Of a stretch of DNA of 64,000 nucleotides, positions 42,918 through 54,060 are shown one piece after another. Within the stretch, counting starts at the first letter, position 1, and each line of letters opens with the position of its first letter. The stretch is from Axinella damicornis. Taxonomy: Eukaryota > Porifera > Demospongiae > Axinellida > Axinellidae. The stretch lies in NCBI GenBank assembly GCA_963931865.1, contig OZ007505.1, forward strand, positions 12,123,101-12,187,100. The letters run 5' to 3'. The translations under genes were made by a program, and so were the position numbers. Below the pieces are notes generated by a model. It saw nothing but the letters and a program-made list of their open reading frames with translations. It did not search any database and was not told the origin of the DNA.

Positions 42918-44540
42918 CTCAATAATACATAGCGTAAATCAATGAGCTTGGCTCAGACCGTGATTGTCCCCTTAATTGAGGCAGTGAAGCCAGGAATGAG
43001 GATGTATTAACCATGCTGGCTAGCCCCATTAATTTCCCCAGCACGGATCAACTCACATGACTGCACAGGGAAAGGACACTCTAGAAACATTGGACCACTT
43101 TACTTTAACTCCATTCGAAATCCAGCACATCCAATCAGGTAACAGCTGTCACATGACATTGATATTTCAGTTTGCTCAGTGTAGTGGAATCTGACTGAAG
43201 TTGCGTGTGCATTTGCTTTTCTCCGGCACAGCAACCAAACAGACAGAACTGCACGCAACAATGAACGTTAGCTAACACTTAATTGCATGGTCCAAAGTTT
43301 CTAGACCTTCCTTCTCCACGCCCACATACTGAAAGCAATCACATGCCGTAGAAAGCAAAGGGCTTAGCATGTTAGACTACTTACAACATACTATGAGTGA
43401 ACGTTGCCTCAATCATATGAATGAAAGTGAGTATATACGGCATGAGTTCCGGAAACGTGTATATAATGAATGGCTGTCTCATTTGTGGTATTGATCTGCA
43501 AGCAGGTAAATAGAATGAATGGTGACTTTGGCATGCTTTTTGGGCAGCACATGTACATGTAGAGCTACAGTACAGGGTGTCACTTACCAAACAGCACAGG
43601 CAACACGGTCTGACAGCACAAGCAACACGGTCTGACAGATAGCCGAGTGGCCTTACTGATGTTGTGGGATGTGACTTCACCTATTTGCATAAGTGCCGAT
43701 TCAAGCTATATGGACAGAGTATCAGGTTGCTTGAAAAGGTACGTGGTCCTGGAATGGACACATACAAAACCTGGAACAGTTATCTTCATTGCATTGCCTG
43801 ACACCACAAACTTGCATCCTGTTGGTCTTTTTATTGGAGGTTCATAGCTTGCAGGCACATGGTAAGGCATTTCTTGCTCCCAATCTGCCACTGACCCGTG
43901 CACGGCAGCCCATCCTACTGGCCGGGGTGAACCATAAGTTCAAGCCTCATCAGCATATTTTAACCGATTCACATAGGTATACACAAATGGGTATAACAGT
44001 TGGCTACAGTACCAATTGGGCCCACAGGCACCACACGATGTAAGCTAGCTCAGCTTAACTCCTGTAGTGAAAGTCACCATCCTGGCTACGTATACGCGAG
44101 ACTAGTCGCCAGCTATATAACATACCTTCCAGCAATAAGTCGACTCACTGCCATAATTTGCGACAAGCTGCAAGCATGCACCGTGACATTAAAAACTTTT
44201 TTATGTATGATAAAATGGCAACTTCAGGAGTTACGGTTCTTTTCTGAAAAACAGAAACGTTTCGGAAACATTTCAGAAACATTTCCGCTGGCACGAGGAA
44301 CCCACGAAGGTAGGGGAAATAGCGTTTACTCCTCCGGAACAGGTTGCTAGAACGAGGCTACCACGAACTTGAAACTGCAGACCGTCAATGAATTGGCTAC
44401 ATCGCAGGCCCCACCCCCAGCTTCCCTTATAAACTGCGCCACGCCGCCCGGGCCTCCCAGCCTACGATCACTCAGAGAATGATTATTGGCATGCAGTACG
44501 TCAGTGTATCAGGCGAGCCCCACAATGCACTGCATATACA
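42918..44540. other. Intergenic; weak exon-like segment only
   Basis: A minus-strand segment near 43740-43850 reads SYEPPIKRPTGCKFVVSGN after a cag-like acceptor, but its donor is poor and it matches no family. Nothing else is supported. Confidence 0.35.
43586..43637. repeat. Tandem 24-base repeat x2
   Basis: cagcacaggcaacacggtct gaca is followed by a copy with one substitution (cacaagcaacacggtctgaca). Confidence 0.85.
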
Positions 44541-44694
44541 TGAACAAGAGTTCATAACAATAAGAGTGTGCAACTGGGCAGTATTACATTGCAGGTAGGC
44601 AATCAGTGTGGTCTACATGTACATAGGCTGTGTAAACTCTGTAGTAATCATAATTCAATCAGTGGTGAAGTAGTAGCAGCTGCATGCGGGTACC

Positions 44695-45360
44695 TGTGAA
44701 AGCCGGAACGCGGAACGCGGAACGGAAGTAAAATGCGGGCCGCGCGCTATCATCACCGTACGCGCAGGGCGTCTTTATTCACTGGACTGGTGGACAGGAC
44801 TGGACTCACCCAAAAATCTGTAAGATGCCTTTTTCAGTGTAGGACAGAAGCTAAGCATACTTATTTATTCACTAAAGTTGCTTGCATAGCCTGCTTTCGT
44901 GTCTTTCCTATAGTCGGTAGAGGTCAAAGGTCACGTGCATATTTAATGAGCTTCAATGAAAAGTTAGAAGAGCACTTATTTACCGCAGACATCGAACTCC
45001 AGCCTTTTGCTGAAGCATAGAAAACAGAAAATAATATTCCTATATCATCCACGACTGACTGAAGAGCATTTTGCTGAAGCTCATTAAATATGTATGGTGT
45101 GATATCAGTGTCAAAAAACGATATCCCGGATGCAAGCGTTCGAAACTTCATGCAAGCGTTCGTAACTTCATGCAAGCGGTTCAAAAATTTCATGAAAGCG
45201 GTTCCAAAACTTTATGCAAGCGGTCCATAACTTTATGCAAGCGGTCCATAACTTTATGCAAGCGGACCATAACTTTATGCAAGCGGTCCAAAACTTTATG
45301 CAAGCGTTCGTAACTTCTTGCAAGGCTTCGTAACTTCATGCAAGCGGTCTATAGCTGGTT
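44695..45360. repeat. Left inverted arm with tandem 20-21-base units
   Basis: The outer part (44695-45100) matches the foldback family at 13.2 kb. The inner part (45125-45360) is an array of about 11 units of the form gcaagcggtccataactttat and gcaagcgttcgtaacttcat. The array abuts a short palindrome gatatcagtgtcaaaaaacgatatc. Confidence 0.85.
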
Positions 45361-46552
45361 GTGCTATTAGTGCACTTGTTGCGTTAACCCATAGTATTAC
45401 TTATCTTATATTAGTGGTCTTCGATCATATTGTATCATCAGTTTTGAACCGATCATCAAGTCATTATAATCTCTGCCAATCAAAATCAGTGTCATTCCTT
45501 ATTATCCTATAGCTTTGATCATTAGGGCTGCAACAATGAATGTTAATCTAATTTCCTGCTAACAAACTGTAGAGTTCTAGTATACAAATCAACTCCATGC
45601 ATACTCAGTGCTTGATGCGAGAGGTAATACAACAGATTGTAATTCTTGCATGTCGCAGGTTGTCAAAGGGCAGTTTGTTTCTGGAACAATCACTGTCTCC
45701 AAGTCTCCACAAGGCACTGGTTCCCCCCAGTCTATGCCATAGTGCTCAGCTTCACTCTATGCAATGATATTATATACATGTACATGAAGGAAGCAAAAAT
45801 CACTGGTCTCATGCCCAGATCCCCACATGCATCGGCGGAGAATGTCTGGTGGGTTGAGTTGCATTTCTTGTCACAGAGGTGTGTCCTGCGTAGGTGTAAT
45901 GAAGCGCTGATTGCACTAAGAAAGCAATTTATGAGAGAAAGTTCCATAGCTATATGTCGCGTAGCCCTACCTTCAAGTAGTCAGCGATGTCCACTAACCC
46001 CCAAAACATCGGCTGCGAACCCAAAGTGCGGTGGACTTCTTCGTTATCCTGGTATTGCTGTAAAACCGTTCTTTTTCAGCATTGGAGATGGCTGAACCAT
46101 CAACGAAATAAAATCCTTCGTTTATGAGCTGTATAAACTGATTCCTGAATTGATCGGTGACATATCCCACAATAATTATTACGTGTGACCTCGTTGATTT
46201 CATTGGTAATCTCAAATTCCATAATATTATGTTATAGTGACAAGAATGCTCACTCAAAACACCAGACCTCTGTGGGGGTGTGCATGACTAGCAAATCACA
46301 AGTATAACATTATGCATGCATGCACCATTCCCACTGAATGGTTTTCTAGGCTATATGGGTATTACCCAGAGACACGCATAACATGCGCAATGCCTCGAGC
46401 TCATGGTCTACTTGTAAACTGTGATGTCGCATGTAGGGCCAAATCAAACATAAAAATTATGGTACTTCTTACCTCTGACATATTCTTAAATACTTCACTA
46501 GCAATGCGTGAGGAAGAGCCTGCCATGCTGTTAAGGCCTGCTGTCCATAACA
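45361..46552. other. Interval between left arm and integrase 3-prime end
   Basis: Open frames on both strands (e.g. 45646-46095 +) show no domain. A short + segment after a cag at ~45658 reads VVKGQFVSGTITVSKSPQGT, protein-like but unassigned. Confidence 0.35.
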
Positions 46553-47486
46553 GTTACTGTTCTGGAGACAGATTATGCTCAGACCTCATGGGATGTTTGA
46601 TCCATGCAACCTTCCAAGCGTCTAGGTGAGCGTTGATGCGGGGGATGAATACGTAATGAAGGCAGAACAGGTGAAGATCATTGTTGGGATCCAGCATCCT
46701 ACTGGACTCAAGGTGAGAGAACAGATCACGATAGAGGCCAAGTACACCCTGATAGACATCCCTCCACAGTCTTTCAATCCGCTGGTTGTGTAGACTCTTG
46801 CCTACTATCACTGATCCACGCCCAGGACCATGCGTTAACATAAACAGGGATACATCCACATTTTCTCTACCCTGATCACATCTCATGGAGGGCCATACCA
46901 CCTAGCTGCTTCTATGAAATCTTGAAAGACCGTACTTGCACGGTTGTTGTCTGAACACTTAAGAAAAACAGGTATCCGGGAGAATCCATTTACTCCACCA
47001 TGCACCACCAGTCTCCACCTGAAAAACAAAACGAAATCGATCAAAGAGATGTGCACAGTTAAGCAACATTTACATTAATACTTTGCTAACCTGATTAATT
47101 TATGGTTGCCATCAATATGCCAAAGGGATAGAGGTGAAGGTACGGTGTATTTCTGTCTCTGAACGGTTGTAGCCCATCTAATTGCAACACCGTCAGGATC
47201 AATTCTATGAAGACAGTTCCTGATGTGGGCATGTGGGATCCTATGGCCTTCACGCAACAAGTGTCCTTGCATCATGCGATATCCACAGTTGGGAAAATCC
47301 TGTTTTATTTGCTCAGCGAGGTCATCCAATTCCCTGTCACTGATAGTAGAATATAAGGCATGCACTGTGAGTCCATACTGTCATCCTCCTCCTTATTGTG
47401 CTCAAGCTCACTCCAATCACATCAGCCACCTTAGAGCAACTAAACCCAATATGCAGTAGGTATTCAATCTGCTCCTTGGTTATACA

Positions 47487-48248
47487 CAGGGCCGCCAAGA
47501 GGGTTCAGGGGGCCCTGGGCAAACTATACAACTGGGGCCCCTTTGGTCAGTAAGAGTGGGCGTAAGCCCACTCTTTTGTAAAGGGGTCTGGAAAATTTTG
47601 AGATTTTAGGTGCTCTGAGGTGCATTCTGAGGCCATTTTGTAGTCAAAAACACTCACATGGACATACAACACAAACAAGCACATCTATATACAGTCACAC
47701 TATGCTTATTCTTCTTGCTTTTCTTGAAGCAAAGGAATTAATAACACTGTCATAGTTAGTTATCCCTTTACCCCCGATAGCGCCCGTATGCGCCCAATAA
47801 TAATCGCCCGTTAAACCCGAGAGCGCCCGTATGCGCCTGAAACTGGATTCGGCTATTAATCGCCATAGCTACGCGATCGGAGTTTGGATAAGTGATTTAC
47901 GTGTCACAGGAAGTCGAGTGAAGCATAATTAGCTGTGGCGTTCCATAGGGACTTTCCCCACAAATCGCATTAGAAGTTTACTTGTCGATTATTACAGCTT
48001 ATATCATACGATCAAGTTGTTGTATCGAGTTTGTACTAGCCAGTTATCTCACCCACACTGGAAACCTACCGTTGCTGGGCCAGTCAGCCAACCTCTGCCG
48101 TGGTTTTGCCGTCATTCTCGAGAGCACGGCGACAACCGAGCTGAGCGCTTGCCTGTGAATTTTAAAGCAATATTTGGGTGTGGGGCCCCCCTTACACAGG
48201 GGGCCCGGGGCAAACTGCCCCTTTTGCCCCCCCTTCTCGGCGGCCCTG
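47487..48248. mobile_element. Non-autonomous hAT-type element, 762 bp, exact 8-bp duplication
   Basis: Termini CAGGGCCGCC / GGCGGCCCTG, flanked by gttataca on both sides (47479-47486 and 48249-48256). CAGGG ends and 8-base duplications are classical for hAT. The inside has G/C-rich subterminal sequences (ggggccc) and a repeated gcgcccgtatgcgcc motif (about 47782 and 47822), with no transposase. It interrupts the helix-turn-helix region of integrase copy 2; dropping it and one duplication restores the reading frame there. Confidence 0.95.
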
Positions 48249-48659
48249 GTTATACACAATCTTGGACGACCCCTGCCATTCCCAGAAGATAGTTGTGGTA
48301 CATAGCCCTCCACACTGGTTAGGGAGGATGAACTTTGAAGTTCGTCAAACTTTGCCCAACAGTAGCGATTCCGGACGGATTTTTCAAATTGGTGTGAGCG
48401 TTTTGAAATATTTATCATAAAATTCTGCACTGAATTGCGAGTTGACTGGCTTTTGTCCGGTGCAAATCGGTTGCGTATAAGTCGAGATACGTAACTCAGA
48501 AGAAAAGTCACACACGAAAATATTTCCGATTCCTTTAAATAGAAAAAGTGGTAGGCGTACATTTGCGGTATATTCACGTGGTCTCCATCAAAGTGGTCAT
48601 ATCTCGAGAACGGCTGCACGGATTTGACTGAAACTTGCACCAAATTGATCGCCATTGAA

Positions 48660-50140
48660 TTTGCAGTTCAGCTGTGGCGATTCTGTATCTGTAGAAGATG
48701 AGATGCTGCACTCCTGGCTATGAGGTATGGGACCTGATGTGTGTTTATACTTGTGGGATCATGTGGGAGGGGCTAGTGCACCTGGATTAGAGCTAACAAG
48801 CTCAAACACTCTTGCTGAGGCTGCTCATCTACTTATGAGGCGGTTTTCTTCCCCTCTTTCTAGCCGCAGCTACTGAGATCATTCATCCATTTGTGGCACG
48901 TTGTGGAAAGGGAGGGGCTACAAATGCTATATGACCATTGTGATTGAGTTTATACACCGTAGTCATGAAAAGAGCACACATGGGCACCCAAAGAAAAGAG
49001 TGGATGCTTGTTCAAGTGTTTCCATACCCATACACACCTCAGCAGACAGGAAATGTTTCAACATAGCTGCCAGATTTTGAAGCCGGCAAGTTGTGGCAGC
49101 TCTGAATGGCAGTATGCCACTGTGATGTAGCTATAGTCCAGGCGGACGAATTAGCTATGACGTTGTGATCTGCTTCTCAAGTGCATTTCATACTACGGAG
49201 ATGCACAACACTTGTCAAGTAGTGCACTCTGCTATAGCTATGCAAGACAAGTTCAAGGCGGTGGGCATTTATTCAAGTGTACTTTGATTCTATACACAGA
49301 ATTGGCATTGTAGTCCTTAGGCCTCTACTTAATTACCATGATGCATGCATAAATTGGTTAGCTAGTCATCAATTTGTGACGAACCTGAGGAATCCTGCCT
49401 ATCATGAAAGTCACCAGACTTGCTCCACTTGGGTCATGCATGCTGCCTACATATCATTGTTCAAGTTTTGCCGCCGGACAAACCGTATATTTCTTCCTAC
49501 AGATGGCAATACTACTATCAAACAGACTGGCTTACTGCATGTGTGGCAGTTCTCATTACTGTACGTTGCTATTCCCTCCACATGCAGGTGTATACGTCGC
49601 TATTCCCTCCACATACATGGTGCACCAGACACTAAAGTGCAACATCACTGAAAAATCAAGCATTATACTCAAGGGACAAGTCGTCTGTCTTGTGACGAGG
49701 ACCGTAACTGTGCATACACTTTCAGTTGCATACATGTAGGTACTAGACTTTTTGGCATTGTCTTGATCTCTCCCTCAGCTGTCTGTGGTCATTTTGAACA
49801 CTGTAATAATTACATTCCAGATTTTTTAACTGTAGCTATCGTTCTTGCTGGGTGTCACTGCTGCCTTGCGGGTTCATAAGGACTGTTTCAAGTACTTTCC
49901 GAGTCGCTGATTCCGAATATGGGCGTTGGTAGCACTTTCGAGGTCTGCAACACCGTGAATCGGAGTTTTTAAGGACGATTTACTCCGTGGTATCCCACGA
50001 CTTGATCTTTACTTTTGCCAACTCACAGAATCGGATTCTTCAGGCAATGGCGATTCCAGCGATATGTATTTTACCTAGGTTTCGTTGAGAGAAAGCGTGC
50101 GCTTTTGTTTACAGTCGATGCCCTTCAACGTACCACTTTA
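48660..50140. other. Interval inside the integrase unit
   Basis: No domain is recognised. A + strand frame at 49404-49739 contains a local duplication (ttccctccacat at ~49573 and ~49604) and reads protein-like (DGNTTIKQTGLLHVW in one frame), but cannot be assigned. Confidence 0.3.
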
Positions 50141-50439
50141 ATAATTCAAATTTGGCCGGAAAAATTTCGTTTGTTTACGTAACGTCCGGAATCGCTACCA
50201 ACAGCATCCAGGACTTGGTCACTGCAGTACGTGACTGCTATCAGTATTCCTAGCAGTTTAGAAACCTGGTAGATAAGGAGATCTAAATTGCAAGGGTCTC
50301 TGCTTAAGCTTACTTGGTAGGAACGAACAATGCGCTGAATCACTACACAAAGGCCAGCAATTGCTTCATGTACTCCGCCATACTTGTTACGTACTGCATA
50401 GATCCCAATTCCAATCCGATTGGGAACGAGACAGAAGTC

Positions 50440-51035
50440 CAACACCACTGCTTTCAAGCCGCTTGTATTTCTTTTTGACCGCTTGAATAAAGTTTTGGAC
50501 CGCTTGCATAAAGTTACGAACGCTTGCATGAAGTTACGAACGCTTGCATGAAGTTACGAACGCTTGCATAAAGTTTTGGACCGCTTGCATAAAGTTTTGG
50601 TCCGCTTGCATAAAGTTTTGGAACCGCTTGCATAAAGTTTTGGACCGCTTGCATGAAATTTTTGAACCGCTTGCATGAAGTTACGAGCGCTTGCATGAAG
50701 TTACGAACGCTTGCATGAAGTTTCGAACGCTTGCATCCGGGATATCGGTTTTTGACACTGATATCACACCATAAATATGCACGTGACTTTGACCTCTACC
50801 GACTCTAGGAAAGACACGAAAGCAGGCTTTGCAAGCAACTTTAGTGAATAAATAAGTATGCTTAGCTTCTGTCCTACACTGTAAAACAGATTTTTGGGTG
50901 AGTCCAGTCCAGTCCAGCGAATAAAGACGCCCTGCGCGTACGGTGCAAGTGATGATAGCGCGCGGCCCGCATTTTACTTCCGTTCCGCGTTCCGTTCCGC
51001 GTTCCTGCGTTCCGGCTTTCACAGGTACCCGCTGC
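50440..51035. repeat. Right inverted arm with tandem 20-21-base units
   Basis: Reverse-complement counterpart of 44695-45360: about 12 units of ataaagttttggaccgcttgc type (50470-50735), then gatatcggtttttgacactgatatc, the treatment-of-arm words in reverse, and cgcgcggcccgcattttact near 50960. Confidence 0.85.
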
Positions 51036-51068
51036 ATGCTCCTGTGTGAAATTATGATCATTACTAGC

Positions 51069-51455
51069 TAGCCTCGTTCCCAGGCCCGCGCGCCACTTTC
51101 GGTTGCACGAAAGAATGTGGAGGGTCTGGTATGTTTCCTCACGTGCGTGACGTCGAGGGTAGAAAGGTGGTAGAAAGGACTTAATTGAACGTGGGCGAAC
51201 TGGGGCTCAACAGCAAGAAGAGCAAAGGTACAAGGTAACTTATCACACGTATCTAGCTAGCAGGGGACGACTGTCATACACACCAAGCGTTCAACATGTA
51301 GTTGGTTGAACAGTACGCAAAACTTCGCTTTTTCGTTCTAAAAATTTTGGCCGTTTGTCGATTACGTAATGCTGACGTGAGGAAACATACCAGGCTCTCC
51401 CTGCTTTTCCATACTGCAAGCAACGAAAAGCTGGGCGGGGCCTGGGAACGAGGCT
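51069..51455. mobile_element. Large TAGCCTCGTTCCCAGG foldback
   Basis: Outer ends TAGCCTCGTTCCCAGGCCC / GGGCCTGGGAACGAGGCTA, with a second inverted pair inside (ctggtatgtttcctcacg / cgtgaggaaacataccag; an interior copy reads tgacgtgaggaaacat). It is the largest member of this MITE family in the window (387 bases) and interrupts the right outer arm of the integrase unit. No clear 9-base duplication was found. Confidence 0.8.
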
Positions 51456-51534
51456 AGAGTTTAGCTACACAGCCTACATGTAGACCACACTGATTGCCTC
51501 CTCATACTGCCGAGACGGTGGTAGTGTTGGACTT

Positions 51535-51892
51535 GACTACCCCTTGAGGGGTTTACCACGATGGTGGCTAACGAGGGCCTGGAGAAGGCAGAGCCTATGA
51601 ACCCAGGTCCCCCGGGACCGACGGCTTTACATTCCCTCCGAAGGATGCGGTGTGAACTGTTTCAGGTGTAACACCTTCAAGAACACACCTACTCATTTTT
51701 TAGGGTGGAGCTGAGTAGACTCCTGGGAGACTTCCTATAGGCAGCAGCCATAACCCACAACCTGGCCAACATGCCTTTTCGGTTTTGTGGGACCTTAAAG
51801 GAAAGAAAGTACCCTGCCACTGGTGGGACTCGAACTCATGACTTTTGGTCAATAGCCCAAGTCTTTAACCACTAGGCCACCCGTCGCCCCGT
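51535..51892 (-). mobile_element. tRNA-derived SINE
   Basis: The minus strand begins with a tRNA-like head: gcgacgggtggcctagtggttaaag (box A, TGGCCTAGTGG) and gagttcgagtcccacc (box B, GTTCGAGTCC), 45-50 bases apart, like an internal RNA polymerase III promoter. An unrelated ~280-base body follows (tgggaccttaaaggaaag ... ). It is not a functional tRNA: no acceptor stem or anticodon arm can be closed convincingly. The 3-prime tail is uncertain. Confidence 0.78.
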
Positions 51893-52080
51893 AAGTAGTA
51901 AGTTGGAAGTTTTGCAAGCATATTTATGACATAATATTTCTCACAAACCTTTTGTAGAAGTGTAGGCATTGTATTCCCTCAGCCCTGTTTGTATTCTTTT
52001 GCTCTCTGCAATGTTCATAGCAGAATGTTTTTCCAGGCTCTGGCTGCAAGGCACTTCCAAGCAAGCTGGATGCAGTCTGT

Positions 52081-52262
52081 GGAATTAACATGCAATACAA
52101 TAAAAAGTATTTATAACAAGCTGCTATATATCCATACACCAATAGTCGATTGCTGGAGGTCTTCTACCAGGTTAACGCTGGCTACTTGCATTGCGGAGAA
52201 CTCTCCCTCACGTGTGCTTGATGATGGTCTCGCTTGGCTGCAGCTAGGCCTGGAACCATAAT
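52081..52262. repeat. Duplicated segment, copy 1 (coding-like, frame-broken)
   Basis: Shares ~165 bases with 53092-53279, from aataaaaagtatttataaca to ggctgcagctaggcctgga. On the minus strand the partner copy reads as protein; here a two-base deletion (cacacgtgaggg versus cacacatgtgaggg) breaks the frame. Confidence 0.88.
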
Positions 52263-52449
52263 AGTCGGCCAGTGATGTTAAAACTGCGCATCACTGGGAG
52301 ATGCTGGAACTGGAGAGCAGGATTATATATGGTATACTTTGAATTCACATGTAACGCACTATTCATCTAACAATGTATGCCACTAATATTTCCCGGCATT
52401 TGCTGAGTAGACCTTCCCTATAATTCAGAAATATGGTCGACCTCTGCTC

Positions 52450-52665
52450 TTAGCGCTGCTCCTTCTCTTTGAGCTTAGCCTTAAGTTGGACAAGGGAGTT
52501 TTCCTTTCATTCACATTTTCTATAGCTGTCTGCTTTGCTATATTTGGCATCAAGCAACTGTTTCTGCAACAGAGCGTGGTCTACAGCTCCTTCACCACCT
52601 TCCTCCAGCCTTACCTTCTCGCGTTTCTTTGGCTCCGAGTTGGGGTCATCTTCAGCACCATCCAG
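52450..52665 (-). pseudogene. Coiled-coil C-terminal fragment with one in-frame stop
   Basis: A 72-codon minus-strand frame reads EDDPNSEPKKREKVRLEEGG, DHALLQKQLLDAKYSKADSY and, after a TGA at 52507-52509, ENSLVQLKAKLKEKEQR before a TAA. Heptad-like Leu/Lys/Glu spacing predicts a coiled coil, and it ends like a natural C-terminus. The single TGA suggests a recent lesion or a sequencing error. The parent protein is not identified. Confidence 0.5.
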
Positions 52666-53091
52666 GTAAGCTTATTTTGGATTCACTTTCTTTTTCTTTG
52701 TCGCGTGCGTCTTTTTGCTTTCAACATCCATTGTCAGTGCTGGACAGACGGTTATTCATCTCCCTGTCCAGTTCCTTTTCTCGGTGTAAGAATTAATTGG
52801 TTATTCATGCAGATCTAGGACAGGGAAGTGATTGAGTCATGATCATCACATCAGGGAACAATTAGCTATTCTAGCTACGTATTAATGTGTTCTTGCATCA
52901 ACATTGCACACGAAAAACACTAAAAGCAAAAATTGGTGAGAGGCATTGAACACTGACACAATTGGTATCTTACCCCCAAGTATTCAAAATCTCGGCTTCG
53001 TAGATCACGTCTCGTCAGTGGCAGGTCCCTTTTGCGGGCAAATTATCAATTATCGAACGATTTAGGCGATGCCATGAACTTCCTTGGAACT

Positions 53092-53279
53092 TCCTTGGAA
53101 TCAATAAAAAGTATTTATAACAAATGCGAACAAGCTGCTATGTATCCATACACCAACTGTCGATTGTTGGAGGTCTTCTACCAGGTTAACGCTGGCTGCT
53201 TGCATTGCGGAGAACTCTCCCTCACATGTGTGCTTGATGATGGTCTCACTTGGCTGCAGCTAGGCCTGGATCCATAATG
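53092..53279 (-). CDS. Duplicated segment, copy 2: possible exon
   Basis: After a ctgcag acceptor the minus strand reads PSETIIKHTCEGEFSAMQAA and on to LVEDLQQSTVGVW, about 45 codons open. The protein is unknown. Its position between the kinase exons (54-55 kb) and the coiled-coil fragment (52.5 kb) on the same strand would fit one gene, but nothing proves it. Confidence 0.3.
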
Positions 53280-53417
53280 CACACCACTCCTGGTGATGTG
53301 CAAGATAGTGATAGGTGATACTTGTAGGTGCAGTTCTTGGGCCTGGATCCATAATGCACACCACTCCTGGTGATGTGCAAGATAGTGATAGGTGATACTT
53401 GGAGGTGCAGTTCTTGG
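53262..53417. repeat. Tandem ~77-base repeat x2
   Basis: ggcctggatccataatgcac through ggtgcagttcttggg occurs twice in direct tandem, differing by one base (cttgtagg/cttggagg). Each unit contains a short palindrome cacaccactcctggtgatgtg. Confidence 0.93.
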
Positions 53418-54060
53418 ACAGTAGTCTTTGTAACCTTTGTGCTAGACACAGAACTTTAGGTCATTGGAGTGACTGCATTAGTGCTGGACTGATCCAAGGA
53501 ATGATCTGGTAGCTCATCACGCTTTCTCTAGGATGCTGCACTGGAGCCATATCTGATGGAATGATGACTTTCACATCTTTGATATGGCCACAGCATGTTC
53601 CACATCCTGGCAGCTGTCAATTATGTGATTGACGTTGGCAGTGGTCCAATGCAGGTTGACTACTAGCTCTTGCACTCCTGTTCGTGGTGGCATTTTGAGA
53701 GATATTTCGGCATTTACACCCATTCCAAAATGGTGACGCTGTGCCTGGGCTGTGCCTCTTCTGTAGTTCTCAGTATAGTGAAAGCAGGCACTCAAAAAAA
53801 AGAAATCTAAAATCCTTGAGGTGCCAAGGCTAGTAATGTTTCTCTTGCCTTCTTCATTGTTGTGGCATTATCTGCCCCTCTGTAGAGGGTGCCTGTGGTC
53901 AAGCATGGGTGGGCATCAAGCCCTCCTCCTCCCTGTCCACATCAAGTTGACCAAAATTTTAATGCATACTCAAGCACTGCAGCTAGTTCAGGATATCGTG
54001 AAGACTTCAGCTTCCTACCTCGGCCTTGTGCTATTGTTATTATACAGAACCTAACCAACC

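Larger units (their letters stand above)
46553..50435 (-). pseudogene. rve-type integrase gene, copy 2 (decayed, hAT-split)
   Basis: Reading minus: a possible N-terminal segment (50146-50435, YAVRNKYGGVHEAIAGLCVV...). Then, after unassigned sequence, SVEGYVPQLSSGNGRGRPRL (48260-48330), the hAT-type insertion, EYLLHIGFSCSKVADVIGV (~47410-47465), YGLTVHALYSTISDREL, NCGYRMMQGHLLREGHRI, LSLWHIDGNHKLIR (first Asp, ~47100). After an intron follow DQGREN (second Asp), [16 protein letters not shown] and [12 protein letters not shown] (Glu), ending [17 protein letters not shown]. One base is lost near 47385. The catalytic triad residues are all present, but the gene is broken by the frameshift and the insertion. 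Confidence 0.75.
44550..51510. mobile_element. Candidate integrase transposon bounded by long inverted repeats
   Basis: Left arm 44695-45360 and right arm ~50440-51035 are inverted copies: cgcggaacggaagtaaaatg, ccgcgcgctatcatca, gtaggacagaagctaagcat, gaggtcaaaggtcacgtgca, then tandem 20-21-base gcaagcg(g/t)tc units. An outer inverted pair continues (ggcaatcagtgtggtctaca at ~44594, complement at ~51484-51503), split on the right by a foldback insertion. Between the arms lies the minus-strand integrase gene copy 2, plus a hAT-type insertion. The layout suggests one ~6.4-6.9-kb element; the exact ends and target duplication are not resolved. Confidence 0.6.

Noticed and set aside
44950..45360. 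CRISPR-like look of the 20-21-base tandem repeats
   Set aside because: Units are directly adjacent with no unique spacers, in a eukaryotic genome; it is a tandem array, not a CRISPR.
45646..46095. 149-codon + strand frame
   Set aside because: No domain; lies inside the integrase unit, and the opposite strand is also open over much of it.
49404..49739. 111-codon + strand frame with local duplication
   Set aside because: Protein-like in places but unassignable; three overlapping frames are open, so it is described only as interval content.
51820..51892. tRNA gene call
   Set aside because: Box A and box B are present, but the cloverleaf cannot be closed and a SINE body follows, so SINE is preferred.
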